Source: Protaetiibacter sp.
Lineage (GTDB): Bacteria; Actinomycetota; Actinomycetes; Actinomycetales; Microbacteriaceae
DNA length: 8,379 nt
Assembly: GCA_030150265.1 (NCBI GenBank)
Contig: JASLGG010000015.1
Coordinates: 1-8,379 of the forward strand
Direction: 5' to 3'
Shown here one piece after another: positions 1 through 5,796 of the stretch. The position numbers were made by a program, and so were the translations under genes. The number at the start of each line of letters is the position of its first letter. Position 1 is the stretch's first letter. Under the pieces are notes generated by a model. The model made no database searches. It was not told where the DNA came from and saw nothing but the letters and a program-made list of their open reading frames with translations.

Positions 1-548
1 CCCCCGCCGGACCGGCCGCGCTGCCCGCCGGCACCGGCACGGCCGCGCCGCTCGGCTGGGCCGGCGCCGCGCTCACCCTGCACTCGATGCGCGCGTCGAA
101 CGTTCCCACCGTGCTCGAGCTCGCGATCGCCGGGCACCCGACAATCGTCGTCGACACCCGCCACAACGCCTACAGCTGGCAGCTCGAGCTGGACCGCTTC
201 CCCGAGAACCCCGCCGAGGTGCGCGTCGCGGTGCAGATCGTGGAGCCGCTCGGCCGGCCCGCGTTCGAGCTGCCCGGCAAGCCGCTCGACGGCCTGCTGT
301 GGCGGATCGGCAACGCCGCATTCCCCGACAGGCTCGCCCCGTGGCTGCGCGCCGGCGAGCGCTACCGGCTCGTGCGCTGGCCCGATGCGAGCGCGCTCGG
401 CACCGACCAGCTCCGCCAGGCCGCCACCCTCGCCAACGCCGCCTTCACGATCGAGCAGCTCGCGGCCTTCACCGGCCGCTCGCCCGAGCCCACCCGCTCG
501 CTCGTCAACGCGCTGAGCCTCATGGGCACGCTCGAGATCACCGCCTGA
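1..548 (+). CDS. Hypothetical protein, C-terminal part (5' end outside window)
   Basis: The reading frame is open from the first full codon at position 3 to the TGA at 546-548, so the gene starts upstream of the window. The ATG at 87 is internal: the same frame continues before it without a stop, and no ribosome site precedes it. The visible part is about 181 residues. It begins with an Ala/Pro/Gly-rich stretch of about 20 residues that looks like a flexible linker. A mixed alpha/beta region follows (VLELAIAGHPTIVVDTRH, then a strand-rich part around VAVQIVEPLG), then a Trp/Pro-containing segment (AFPDRLAPWLRAGERYRLVRW). The last 60 or so residues are helical and Ala/Leu-rich and could form a small helix-turn-helix-like or winged-helix domain. 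I do not recognise the family and assign no function. It converges on the rhodanese gene, with 36 bases between the stops. Confidence 0.75.
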   Translation, partial: PAGPAALPAGTGTAAPLGWAGAALTLHSMRASNVPTVLELAIAGHPTIVVDTRHNAYSWQLELDRFPENPAEVRVAVQIVEPLGRPAFELPGKPLDGLLWRIGNAAFPDRLAPWLRAGERYRLVRWPDASALGTDQLRQAATLANAAFTIEQLAAFTGRSPEPTRSLVNALSLMGTLEITA

Positions 549-563
549 GCCGCCGCCCGATCC

Positions 564-580
564 GGTGCCGCACGGGCACC
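564..580. terminator. Hairpin between convergent stops, possible bidirectional terminator
   Basis: GGTGCC at 564-569 and GGCACC at 575-580 form a perfect 6-bp, GC-rich stem with a 5-base loop. It sits inside the 36-base gap between the stop at 548 (+ strand) and the stop at 585 (- strand), the place where a shared terminator is expected. There is no T-run on either side, so it does not match a classical intrinsic terminator. Actinobacterial terminators often lack the T-run, but short GC stems also arise by chance at this base composition. Confidence 0.4.
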
Positions 581-584
581 CCCG

Positions 585-893
585 TCAGTCGGCACCCTCC
601 ACGATCGGCAGCCCCGCGTGGTACCAGCCGAGGATGCCGCCGAGCACGTCGACCGCGTCGAACCCGCGCTCCGCGAGGAACGCCGTCGCCTGCGCGCTGC
701 GCACCCCCGAGTGGCACATGACGTAGAAGGTGCGGTCGGCGGGCAGCTCCGCGAGCCGCTCGGTGAGCTCGCCGAGCGGCACCAGGCGAGCACCCTCCAC
801 CCGCGCGCCCTCGTACTCGTACGGCTCGCGCACATCCACGATCACCGCCTCGTCGCCGAGCGCGGCCAGCTCGAGCGGCTCGATGCTCCTCAT
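585..893 (-). CDS. Single-domain rhodanese-like protein
   Basis: The 102-residue product is one rhodanese domain, the usual length for GlpE/PspE-like single-domain proteins. Residues 17-31 carry the N-terminal signature (VIVDVREPYEYEGAR). The active-site loop is CHSGVRS, with the persulfide-forming cysteine at 60 and the loop arginine at 65. It is followed by the typical AxxFLAERGFDAVDVLGGILGW helix-strand-helix segment. Such proteins move sulfane sulfur between donors such as thiosulfate or thiol persulfides and acceptors. No signal peptide is visible, so it should be cytosolic. The frame stays open far upstream of the chosen start, but that extension lies antisense to the channel gene. The ATG at 891-893 is preceded by a strong GGAGGT and begins exactly where the domain begins. 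The acceptor is unknown, and nothing nearby points to molybdopterin or thiamine synthesis. Confidence 0.93.
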   Translation of the reverse strand: MRSIEPLELAALGDEAVIVDVREPYEYEGARVEGARLVPLGELTERLAELPADRTFYVMCHSGVRSAQATAFLAERGFDAVDVLGGILGWYHAGLPIVEGAD

Positions 894-897
894 ACGC

Positions 898-903
898 ACC
901 TCC
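898..903 (-). promoter_or_regulatory. Ribosome binding site deciding the rhodanese start
   Basis: On the minus strand GGAGGT lies 4 bases before the ATG at 893. It is a near-perfect anti-Shine-Dalgarno match and settles the start in a frame that otherwise runs open for hundreds of bases. Confidence 0.75.
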
Positions 904-909
904 GCCGCG

Positions 910-915
910 ACCCTA
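910..915 (-). promoter_or_regulatory. Candidate -10 box of the rhodanese gene
   Basis: TAGGGT on the minus strand fits the TANNNT pattern of actinobacterial SigA-type -10 elements. Transcription would start near 903, giving a 5' leader of about 10 bases that barely includes the ribosome site. No good -35 box is visible at 16-19 bases, so this is a weak call. Confidence 0.3.
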
Positions 916-974
916 CAGCGCCCCGACGCGACGACACGAAACCGGGCGCCCAGGATGCGGCGAACCGCGCTCGC

Positions 975-980
975 TAGGCT
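975..980 (+). promoter_or_regulatory. Candidate -10 box for a leaderless channel-globin mRNA
   Basis: TAGGCT ends 6 bases before the ATG at 987, so transcription starting about 7 bases downstream of the box would begin at the A of the start codon. No Shine-Dalgarno sequence lies before this ATG, which agrees with a leaderless transcript. The TesB gene has the same arrangement (TAGACT, 6 bases, ATG). No clear -35 box is seen. Confidence 0.55.
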
Positions 981-986
981 CGACGC

Positions 987-2000
987 ATGGACGGCTTCGC
1001 GGCATGGTGGGAGAGCCTCGGCCCCTGGCAGGTGCCGGTGCGCGTGCTCATCATCATCGCGATCGCCGTGCTCATCCGGATCGTGCTGCAGTTCGTGATC
1101 CGTCGCGTCGTGCGCAGCATCGTCTCGGGGTTCAAGAAGAAGCAGGGCGTCGACGACACCCAGGCGCTCGTCGCCACGCCGCTCGCGGCCGTGCGCGTCG
1201 TGCAGCGCACCCGCACCCTCGGCGGCGTGCTGTCGAGCGCCGTGACGACCGTCGTCGTGATCGTCTCGGCGCTGCTCATCATCACCACCATCTCGCCGGA
1301 TGTCGCGGGAGCCTTCTCGCTCATCACCGCCGCGATCGGCGCCGGCCTCGGCTTCGGCGCCCAGAACATCGTCAAGGACGTGCTCAACGGCCTCTTCATG
1401 GTGATCGAGGACCAGCTCGGCGTCGGCGACGTGGTCGACCTCGGGCCGGCCACCGGCGTCGTGGAGGCGGTCGGCATCCGCATCACCGACATCCGCGACG
1501 TCAACGGCACCCTCTGGCACGTGCGCAACGGCGAGATCGTGCGCGTCGGCAACCTCTCGCAGGGCTGGGCGCGCGCCATCATCGACCTCGCCGTTCCCTA
1601 CGACACCGACATCGACGAGGTCGAGGCGCTCATCCTCGACACCGCGCTCGCCCTCGCGCAGGAGCCGAAGTGGAAGCGCCTCATCATGGAGAAGCCGGAG
1701 GTGTGGGGCATCGAGTCGATCTCGGCCGAGGCGATCGTCGTGCGGCTCGTCGTGAAGACCCGCACCTCGGCGAAGGACGACGTGGCGCGCGAGCTGCGCA
1801 TGCGGCTCAAGCACCGGCTCGACGAGGCCGGCATCCGGCTTCCCGCCCTCAACTCGATCGTGCTGACGGGCTTCGAGGGCGCGGGCTCGATCCGCGGGGC
1901 GCGCCCGCCGAAGACCGCACCGCTTCCCGTCGCGCCGCAGGCCGGCCCGAAGGCACCGAAGGCACCCAAGGCGCCGCGGCCCCCGAAGAGCGAGTCGTGA
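987..2000 (+). CDS. MscS-family mechanosensitive ion channel
   Basis: The 337-residue protein looks like a small MscS-type channel that opens under membrane tension and releases solutes during hypo-osmotic shock. Three membrane segments are visible at about residues 16-40, 84-104 and 108-140. The third is the Gly/Ala-rich pore helix, with the hallmark GAGLGFGAQNIVKDVLNGLF at 118-137. A beta-domain motif follows (VGDVVDLGPATGVVEAVGIR, then an arginine- and asparagine-containing HVRNGEIVRVGNLSQGWARA). A mixed alpha/beta C-terminal domain runs to about residue 296. The last 30 or so residues are a basic Pro/Ala/Lys tail, probably disordered and cytoplasmic. The ATG at 987 is chosen because it follows a -10 box at leaderless spacing and leaves a full first membrane helix. 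The TGA overlaps the GTG of the globin gene, so the two are likely co-transcribed and translationally coupled. Confidence 0.93.
   Translation: MDGFAAWWESLGPWQVPVRVLIIIAIAVLIRIVLQFVIRRVVRSIVSGFKKKQGVDDTQALVATPLAAVRVVQRTRTLGGVLSSAVTTVVVIVSALLIITTISPDVAGAFSLITAAIGAGLGFGAQNIVKDVLNGLFMVIEDQLGVGDVVDLGPATGVVEAVGIRITDIRDVNGTLWHVRNGEIVRVGNLSQGWARAIIDLAVPYDTDIDEVEALILDTALALAQEPKWKRLIMEKPEVWGIESISAEAIVVRLVVKTRTSAKDDVARELRMRLKHRLDEAGIRLPALNSIVLTGFEGAGSIRGARPPKTAPLPVAPQAGPKAPKAPKAPRPPKSES
1947..1973 (+). repeat. Three tandem 9-base units coding for Pro-Lys-Ala
   Basis: CCGAAGGCA occurs twice exactly and is followed by the variant CCCAAGGCG, giving (PKA)x3 in the channel tail at residues 321-329. It is a low-complexity coding repeat, probably produced by slippage, and could vary in copy number between strains. 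Confidence 0.75.
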
Positions 2001-2413
2001 ACCTGCAGATCCGGATGGGTGAGGGCGGCGACGTCGTGGGCCCCAGCTTCTGGTCGGAGGTCGGCGGCCGCGCCACCTTCGAGGCCCTCGTGCGCCGCTT
2101 CTACGAGGGCGTGCGCACCGACGAGCTGCTGTGGCCCATGTACCCCGAGCACGACCTCGAGGGCGCCATCCAGCGCCTCACGGGCTTCCTCGAGCAGTAC
2201 TGGGGCGGCCCCGGCACCTACAGCGAGCAGCGCGGCCACCCGCGGCTGCGGATGCGGCACCAGCCCTACGCGATCACCCCCGCCGCGCGCGACCGCTGGC
2301 TCGCCCACATGCGCGTCGCGGTCGACGAGGCAGGGCTCAGCCCCCTGCACGAGTCGATGCTGTGGGATTACCTGGAACGCGCCGCCCACGCCATGGTCAA
2401 TTCCGCCGATTGA
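1997..2413 (+). CDS. glbO: Group II truncated haemoglobin (trHbO type)
   Basis: The 138-residue protein is a 2-over-2 globin that binds haem and, in this family, O2, NO or peroxide; proposed roles are O2 or NO chemistry at the membrane. By positional comparison with M. tuberculosis GlbO as I remember it, the key residues are all present: Tyr B10 at 36 (RRFY), Tyr CD1 at 49 (MYPEHD), the proximal His F8 at 88 (RLRMRH) and the group-II-defining Trp G8 at 101 (RDRW). The family block QYWGGPGTYSEQRGHPRLRMRH is at 67-88. The GTG at 1997 overlaps the channel stop as GTGA. The alternative ATG at 2015 would drop six residues and has no ribosome site. The N-terminus (MNLQIRMGEGGDVVGPS) is about 13 residues longer than in GlbO. 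Tyr at CD1 is a notable trHbO subtype feature, linked to tight ligand retention. Confidence 0.95.
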   Translation: MNLQIRMGEGGDVVGPSFWSEVGGRATFEALVRRFYEGVRTDELLWPMYPEHDLEGAIQRLTGFLEQYWGGPGTYSEQRGHPRLRMRHQPYAITPAARDRWLAHMRVAVDEAGLSPLHESMLWDYLERAAHAMVNSAD

Positions 2414-2424
2414 GCACGTCTCGA

Positions 2425-2430
2425 TAGTGT
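2425..2430 (+). promoter_or_regulatory. Candidate -10 box of the FAD oxidoreductase gene
   Basis: TAGTGT lies 12 bases past the globin stop and 40 bases before the ATG at 2471. It would give a leader of roughly 34 bases that contains a ribosome site. Upstream, TTCCGC at 2401-2406 is 18 bases away and is only a weak -35 match. TTGAGC at 2410 is a better -35 word but far too close. The gene may therefore have its own promoter, or it may be read from the channel-globin transcript. Confidence 0.35.
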
Positions 2431-2460
2431 TGGACGACTGACCGACTTCACGAAGGACGC

Positions 2461-2466
2461 GGGGGA
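2461..2466 (+). promoter_or_regulatory. Ribosome binding site of the FAD oxidoreductase gene
   Basis: GGGGGA lies 4 bases before the ATG at 2471. It is a moderate Shine-Dalgarno match. The channel, TesB and divergent unknown genes show no such site, which suggests this gene has a leadered mRNA. Confidence 0.45.
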
Positions 2467-2470
2467 ACGG

Positions 2471-4123
2471 ATGCCGGAGCAGGCCGACGCCATCATCATC
2501 GGAGCGGGACTCGCCGGGATCGTCGCGGCATCCGAGCTCGTCGACGCCGGCAAGAAGGTCGTGATCCTCGAGCAGGAGCCCGAGGCGAGCCTCGGCGGCC
2601 AGGCGTGGTGGTCGTTCGGCGGCCTGTTCCTCGTCGACTCGCCCGAGCAGCGCCGGATGGGCGTCAAGGACTCCCACGAGCTGGCGCGCCAGGACTGGCT
2701 CGGCAGCGCCGAGTTCGACCGCGCCGAAGACGACTGGGCACGCGAGTGGGCCGAGGCCTACCTCGCCTTCGCCGCGGGCGAGAAGCGCGCGTGGCTGCGC
2801 GAGAAGGGCGTCTCCTTCTTCCCCGTGGTCGGCTGGGCCGAGCGCGGCGGCTACACCGCCACCGGGCACGGCAACTCGGTGCCCCGCTTCCACATCACCT
2901 GGGGAACCGGCCCCGGCATCCTGGAGCCCTTCATCCGCCGCGTGCGCGAGGGCGTCGAGCAGGGTCTCGTGGAGCTGCGCTTCCGGCACCGCGTCGACCG
3001 GCTCCTCACCAAGGGCGGCGCGGTGATCGGCGCGGCCGGTGCCGTGCTCGCCGACGACGACGCCGAGCGCGGCGCCCCGAGCAACCGCGACGAGGTGGGC
3101 GAGTTCGAGGTGAAGGCCGCGGCGGTCGTCGTGGCCTCCGGCGGCATCGGCGGCAACCACGAGCTGGTGCGCGAGTTCTGGCCCGAGTGGCTCGGCACCG
3201 CGCCCGAGCAGATGCTCTCCGGCGTGCCCGCCCACGTGGACGGACGGATGCTGGGCATCGCCGAGAAGGCCAAGGCCCGCCTCGTGAACCGCGACCGCAT
3301 GTGGCACTACGTCGAGGGCATCGAGAACCACTCCCCCGTCTGGCCGTTGCACGGCATCCGCATCCTGCCCGGGCCGTCGAGCATGTGGTTCGACGCGACC
3401 GGCAAGCGCCTGCCCGTGCCGCTGTTCCCCGGCTTCGACACCCTCGGCACCCTCGAGTACCTGCGGCAGACCGGTCACGACCACTCCTGGTTCGTGCTCG
3501 ACCAGTCGATCATCGAGAAGGAGTTCGCGCTCTCGGGCTCGGAGCAGAACCCCGACCTCACCGGCAAGAGCGTGCGCGAGCTGCTGCGCCAGCGACTCGG
3601 CAAGGGCGCCACCGAGCCCGTCGAGGCCTTCAAGGAGAAGGGCCCCGACTTCGTGGTGGCCGACTCGCTCGACGAGCTGTTCGCCGGGATGCGGCGCCTC
3701 GCACCCGAGGTCGAGCTCGACGTGCTCTCGATCAAGCACGAGCTCGAGGCGCGCGACCGCGAGCTCGACAACGCCTTCACGAAGGACGCCCAGGTGACCG
3801 CCCTGCGCGGCGCCCGGCGCTACCGGGGCGACAAGCTCATCCGGGTGGCGAAGCCGCACAAGATCCTCGACGAGAGGCACCGGCCGCTCATCGCGGTGAA
3901 GCTGCACGTGCTCACCCGCAAGAGCCTCGGCGGCATCCAGACCAACCTGTCGTCGCAGGCGCTGACCGCCGCGGGCAAGCCGATCCCCGGCCTCTACGCG
4001 GTGGGCGAGGCGGCCGGCTTCGGCGGCGGCGGCATCCACGGCTACCGCTCGCTCGAGGGCACCTTCCTCGGCGGATGCCTCTTCACCGGTCGCGAGGCCG
4101 GGCGCGCGATCGCCGCGCTGTAG
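2471..4123 (+). CDS. FAD-dependent oxidoreductase (fumarate reductase/KsdD superfamily)
   Basis: The 550-residue protein is a probable soluble flavoenzyme. The dinucleotide-binding fold is at the N-terminus: DAIIIGAGLAGIVAA (6-20), ending in acidic E34 that would hold the FAD ribose, then GGQAWWSFGGLF (42-53). The second FAD motif is near the C-terminus: GLYAVGEAAGFGGGGIHGYRSLEGT (507-531), resembling the GGxHGxxR segment of fumarate reductase-type enzymes, with His523 and Arg526 as possible active-site residues. A strand ending AVVVASGGIGGN lies between the two, as in the family. The length and layout match the actinobacterial 'FAD-binding dehydrogenase' group (PRK12834/Rv0785-like, recalled from memory), whose substrate is not established. 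Reduction or dehydrogenation of a C-C bond in an organic acid or steroid-like ring is the family expectation. No steroid-degradation gene is nearby, so I do not name a substrate. No signal peptide is seen. Confidence 0.88.
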   Translation: MPEQADAIIIGAGLAGIVAASELVDAGKKVVILEQEPEASLGGQAWWSFGGLFLVDSPEQRRMGVKDSHELARQDWLGSAEFDRAEDDWAREWAEAYLAFAAGEKRAWLREKGVSFFPVVGWAERGGYTATGHGNSVPRFHITWGTGPGILEPFIRRVREGVEQGLVELRFRHRVDRLLTKGGAVIGAAGAVLADDDAERGAPSNRDEVGEFEVKAAAVVVASGGIGGNHELVREFWPEWLGTAPEQMLSGVPAHVDGRMLGIAEKAKARLVNRDRMWHYVEGIENHSPVWPLHGIRILPGPSSMWFDATGKRLPVPLFPGFDTLGTLEYLRQTGHDHSWFVLDQSIIEKEFALSGSEQNPDLTGKSVRELLRQRLGKGATEPVEAFKEKGPDFVVADSLDELFAGMRRLAPEVELDVLSIKHELEARDRELDNAFTKDAQVTALRGARRYRGDKLIRVAKPHKILDERHRPLIAVKLHVLTRKSLGGIQTNLSSQALTAAGKPIPGLYAVGEAAGFGGGGIHGYRSLEGTFLGGCLFTGREAGRAIAAL

Positions 4124-4135
4124 GAGCGTCGCTCC
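4123..4135. terminator. Small inverted repeat between convergent genes
   Basis: GGAGC and GCTCC form a 5-bp stem around a 3-base loop that overlaps the end of the FAD gene stop codon, in the 22-base gap before the convergent stop at 4146. There is no T-run. It is short enough to be chance at this GC content, so it is only a possible terminator. Confidence 0.2.
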
Positions 4136-4145
4136 GCCGCCGGCG

Positions 4146-4835
4146 TCAGCGGGAGAGGGTCCAGGCGCGGCGCTTCACGAGGAGGTGGCCGCGCTGGGTC
4201 GTGAGGCGGGTCCAGGGGCCCGTCTCGTAGGACTTCACCTCGTCGTCGCCGAGGAAGCCGAGGCTCACCGCGGCGAAGCCGGCGCCCGCCGGGATGTGCT
4301 CGGAGCCGGCGATCTCGCGACCCCACACCTCGGCGCGCACGCGGCGCACGATCGACTCGCCCACGGCATCCGGCACCGCCTCGGCGATCTCGGCGATGCC
4401 CTCGCGCGCGACGCGGTCGAGGGTGGCGGCATCGGGGCCCGGCACGGCACGCCAGCCGCCGCGCGGCGGCGAGATCGCGGCCCAGGTGGCGGTGTGCACC
4501 TCCATCGGCAGGCCCACGGCCGCCGGCTCGTCACGCCCCGCCTGGATCGCCTCGACCGCGAGCTCCTGGGCGCGCTCGACGCGCAGCAGGAGCGAGCGGA
4601 TGGGCACGACCACGTCGAAGGCGTCGCGGCTCGTGAGCGCGAGGGTGCGCAGCCCCAGCACCGTGGGCGTCTCGTCGAGCAGCCCGACCGGGTAGAGCAC
4701 GGCCGCGTAGACCGCCAGCACGCCGCTGCCGCCGATGAGGCGCACGGAGCCGTCCTCGACGCGCTGGGCGCGCGCGAGGAAGACCTGCAGGTCGTCGAGG
4801 GACGCGGGGTCGGCGAGGGCGAAGGAGCGAGTCAC
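4146..4835 (-). CDS. Conserved-looking protein of unknown function
   Basis: The 229-residue product has the codon use of its neighbours and clearly looks like a real gene, but I do not recognise a named family. The N-terminus has a helix (SLDDLQVFLARAQRV, 12-26) followed by a hydrophobic strand-like run VRLIGGSGVLAVYAAVLYPV (31-50). That run resembles a membrane segment but is more likely buried strands. A central helical part (80-100) and a Gly/Pro/Trp loop (GGWRAVPGPDAATLDRV, 126-142) come next. A long helix with VREGIAEIAEAVPDAVGE-like character and a C-terminal strand region (GHLLVKRRAWTLSR) close the protein. No catalytic motif, signal peptide or DNA-binding motif is obvious. The GTG at 4835 is the chosen start, with a TAGGCT box 9 bases upstream and no ribosome site. 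It is divergent from the TesB gene and may share regulation with it. Confidence 0.8.
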   Translation of the reverse strand: MTRSFALADPASLDDLQVFLARAQRVEDGSVRLIGGSGVLAVYAAVLYPVGLLDETPTVLGLRTLALTSRDAFDVVVPIRSLLLRVERAQELAVEAIQAGRDEPAAVGLPMEVHTATWAAISPPRGGWRAVPGPDAATLDRVAREGIAEIAEAVPDAVGESIVRRVRAEVWGREIAGSEHIPAGAGFAAVSLGFLGDDEVKSYETGPWTRLTTQRGHLLVKRRAWTLSR

Positions 4836-4844
4836 AACGTCACC

Positions 4845-4850
4845 AGCCTA
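4845..4850 (-). promoter_or_regulatory. Candidate -10 box of the divergent unknown gene
   Basis: TAGGCT on the minus strand lies 9 bases before the GTG at 4835. Transcription would begin within about 3 bases of the start codon, so the mRNA would be leaderless or nearly so. The same hexamer precedes the channel gene. No convincing -35 box is seen. Confidence 0.45.
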
Positions 4851-4874
4851 TCCGGCGGCGCGGACCCCGGCTCC

Positions 4875-4880
4875 TAGACT
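4875..4880 (+). promoter_or_regulatory. Candidate -10 box for a leaderless TesB mRNA
   Basis: TAGACT ends 6 bases before the ATG at 4887, the spacing that puts the transcription start on the start codon. No Shine-Dalgarno sequence precedes this ATG. Its -35 region would fall at about 4852-4857, between the two opposing -10 boxes, so the two divergent promoters are interleaved within 51 bases. Confidence 0.55.
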
Positions 4881-4886
4881 GAAGCC

Positions 4887-5780
4887 ATGAGCGACCCTGT
4901 GCCGGGATCCGATCCCCTCGCGGGCCTGCTGGCCACCCTCGACCTCACCGACACGGGCGCACGCACGAGCGAGGACATCTTCACCGGCCCGAGCCAGTGG
5001 ATGCCGGGCGGTCGCGTCTTCGGCGGGCAGGTCTATGCGCAGGCCATCATCGCGGGCGCGCGCACCGTGCCCGAGGACCGCGGCATCCACTCCACCCACG
5101 GCTACTTCCTGCGCCCGGGCGACGCGACCCAGCCGATCACCTTCGCGGTGGACCGCATCCACGACGGCCGCTCCTTCTCCACGCGGCGCACCCAGGCATA
5201 CCAGGACGGCGTGCCGATCCTGTCGATGATCGCGTCCTTCCAGGATGCCGACCCGGGTCTCGAGCATCACGTGGCGGCTCCGGAGGGCGTGACCCCACCC
5301 GAGGAGCTGCCGTCGGCGGCCGAGGTGCTGGGGCCGATCGACCACCCGGTCGCCCAGTTCTGGGCCACCAGCCGGCCCTTCGACATCCGGCACGTCGAGC
5401 AGCCGATCTACCTGGCGGCCGACCCGCACCGCACCCCGCGGCAGGCCGTGTGGATGCGCACGGTCGGCAGCCTGCCCGACGACCCGAACCTGCATCGCGC
5501 CGCGCTCGCCTACGCGAGCGACTACTCGATCCTCGAGCCGGTGCTGCGCGCGCACGGCCTCAGCTGGACGCACCGCGGCCTCAAGATGGCGAGCCTCGAC
5601 CACGCGATGTGGTGGCACCGCTTCGCGCGCGCCGACGAGTGGCTGCTGTACGTGGAGGAGTCGCCCACGGCATCCGGCGGCCGCGGCCTGTCGACCGGGC
5701 GCATCTTCACGCGCGACGGGCTGCTCGTGGCGTCCGTCGCCCAGGAGGGCATGGTGCGGGTGCCGGAGATCGACGGCTGA
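4887..5780 (+). CDS. tesB: Acyl-CoA thioesterase II (TesB family)
   Basis: The 297-residue protein has the size and layout of TesB, a double-hotdog enzyme that hydrolyses acyl-CoA to free fatty acid and CoA in the cytosol. The first hotdog holds RVFGGQVYAQAIIAGARTV (43-61), then HGYFLRPGD and GRSFSTRRTQAYQDG. The second holds LAYASDYSIL (207-216), MASLDHAMWWHR (234-245), EWLLYVEESPTASGGRGLSTG and ASVAQEGMVR (282-291). By spacing, the E. coli triad Asp204-Thr228-Gln278 corresponds to Asp212, Ser236 and Gln286; gaps of 24 and 50 residues are identical. Ser replaces Thr, a hydroxyl-conserving change that should keep activity. The ATG at 4887 fits a leaderless mRNA. The gene is divergent from the unknown gene at 4146-4835 and converges on the RidA gene with 16 bases between stops. 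Its physiological substrate cannot be told from sequence. Confidence 0.94.
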   Translation: MSDPVPGSDPLAGLLATLDLTDTGARTSEDIFTGPSQWMPGGRVFGGQVYAQAIIAGARTVPEDRGIHSTHGYFLRPGDATQPITFAVDRIHDGRSFSTRRTQAYQDGVPILSMIASFQDADPGLEHHVAAPEGVTPPEELPSAAEVLGPIDHPVAQFWATSRPFDIRHVEQPIYLAADPHRTPRQAVWMRTVGSLPDDPNLHRAALAYASDYSILEPVLRAHGLSWTHRGLKMASLDHAMWWHRFARADEWLLYVEESPTASGGRGLSTGRIFTRDGLLVASVAQEGMVRVPEIDG

Positions 5781-5796
5781 CCCGCGCGCCCGGCGA

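Noticed and set aside
894..1814. Upstream extension of the rhodanese frame, giving a 409-residue protein
   Set aside because: The extension is antisense to the channel gene and Asp/His/Arg-rich, while the ATG at 893 has a strong ribosome site and coincides with the start of the domain.
1004..1996. Extension of the globin frame upstream into the channel gene
   Set aside because: The added part is Arg/His/Ala-rich frame-shifted channel sequence; the GTG at 1997 is the sensible start and no globin fusion exists.
2410..2415. TTGAGC as a -35 box for the FAD gene
   Set aside because: It is only 9 bases from the candidate -10 box at 2425, too close for a standard promoter, and it overlaps the globin stop.
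1598..4039. Very long open frame (813 codons) on the minus strand opposite the globin and FAD genes
   Set aside because: It lies antisense to three genes with recognisable families, is full of low-complexity Ala/Gly/Leu/Val/His/Asp/Glu, and reflects the scarcity of stop codons in the antisense frame of GC-rich genes.
2605..4230. Long plus-strand frame overlapping the FAD gene and others like it (4997-5800, 7036-7788)
   Set aside because: Arginine- and alanine-rich translations with no motifs are typical shadow frames of GC-rich coding DNA.
5781..5796. 16-base gap between convergent stops, checked for a terminator
   Set aside because: It is too short and contains no inverted repeat or T-run.
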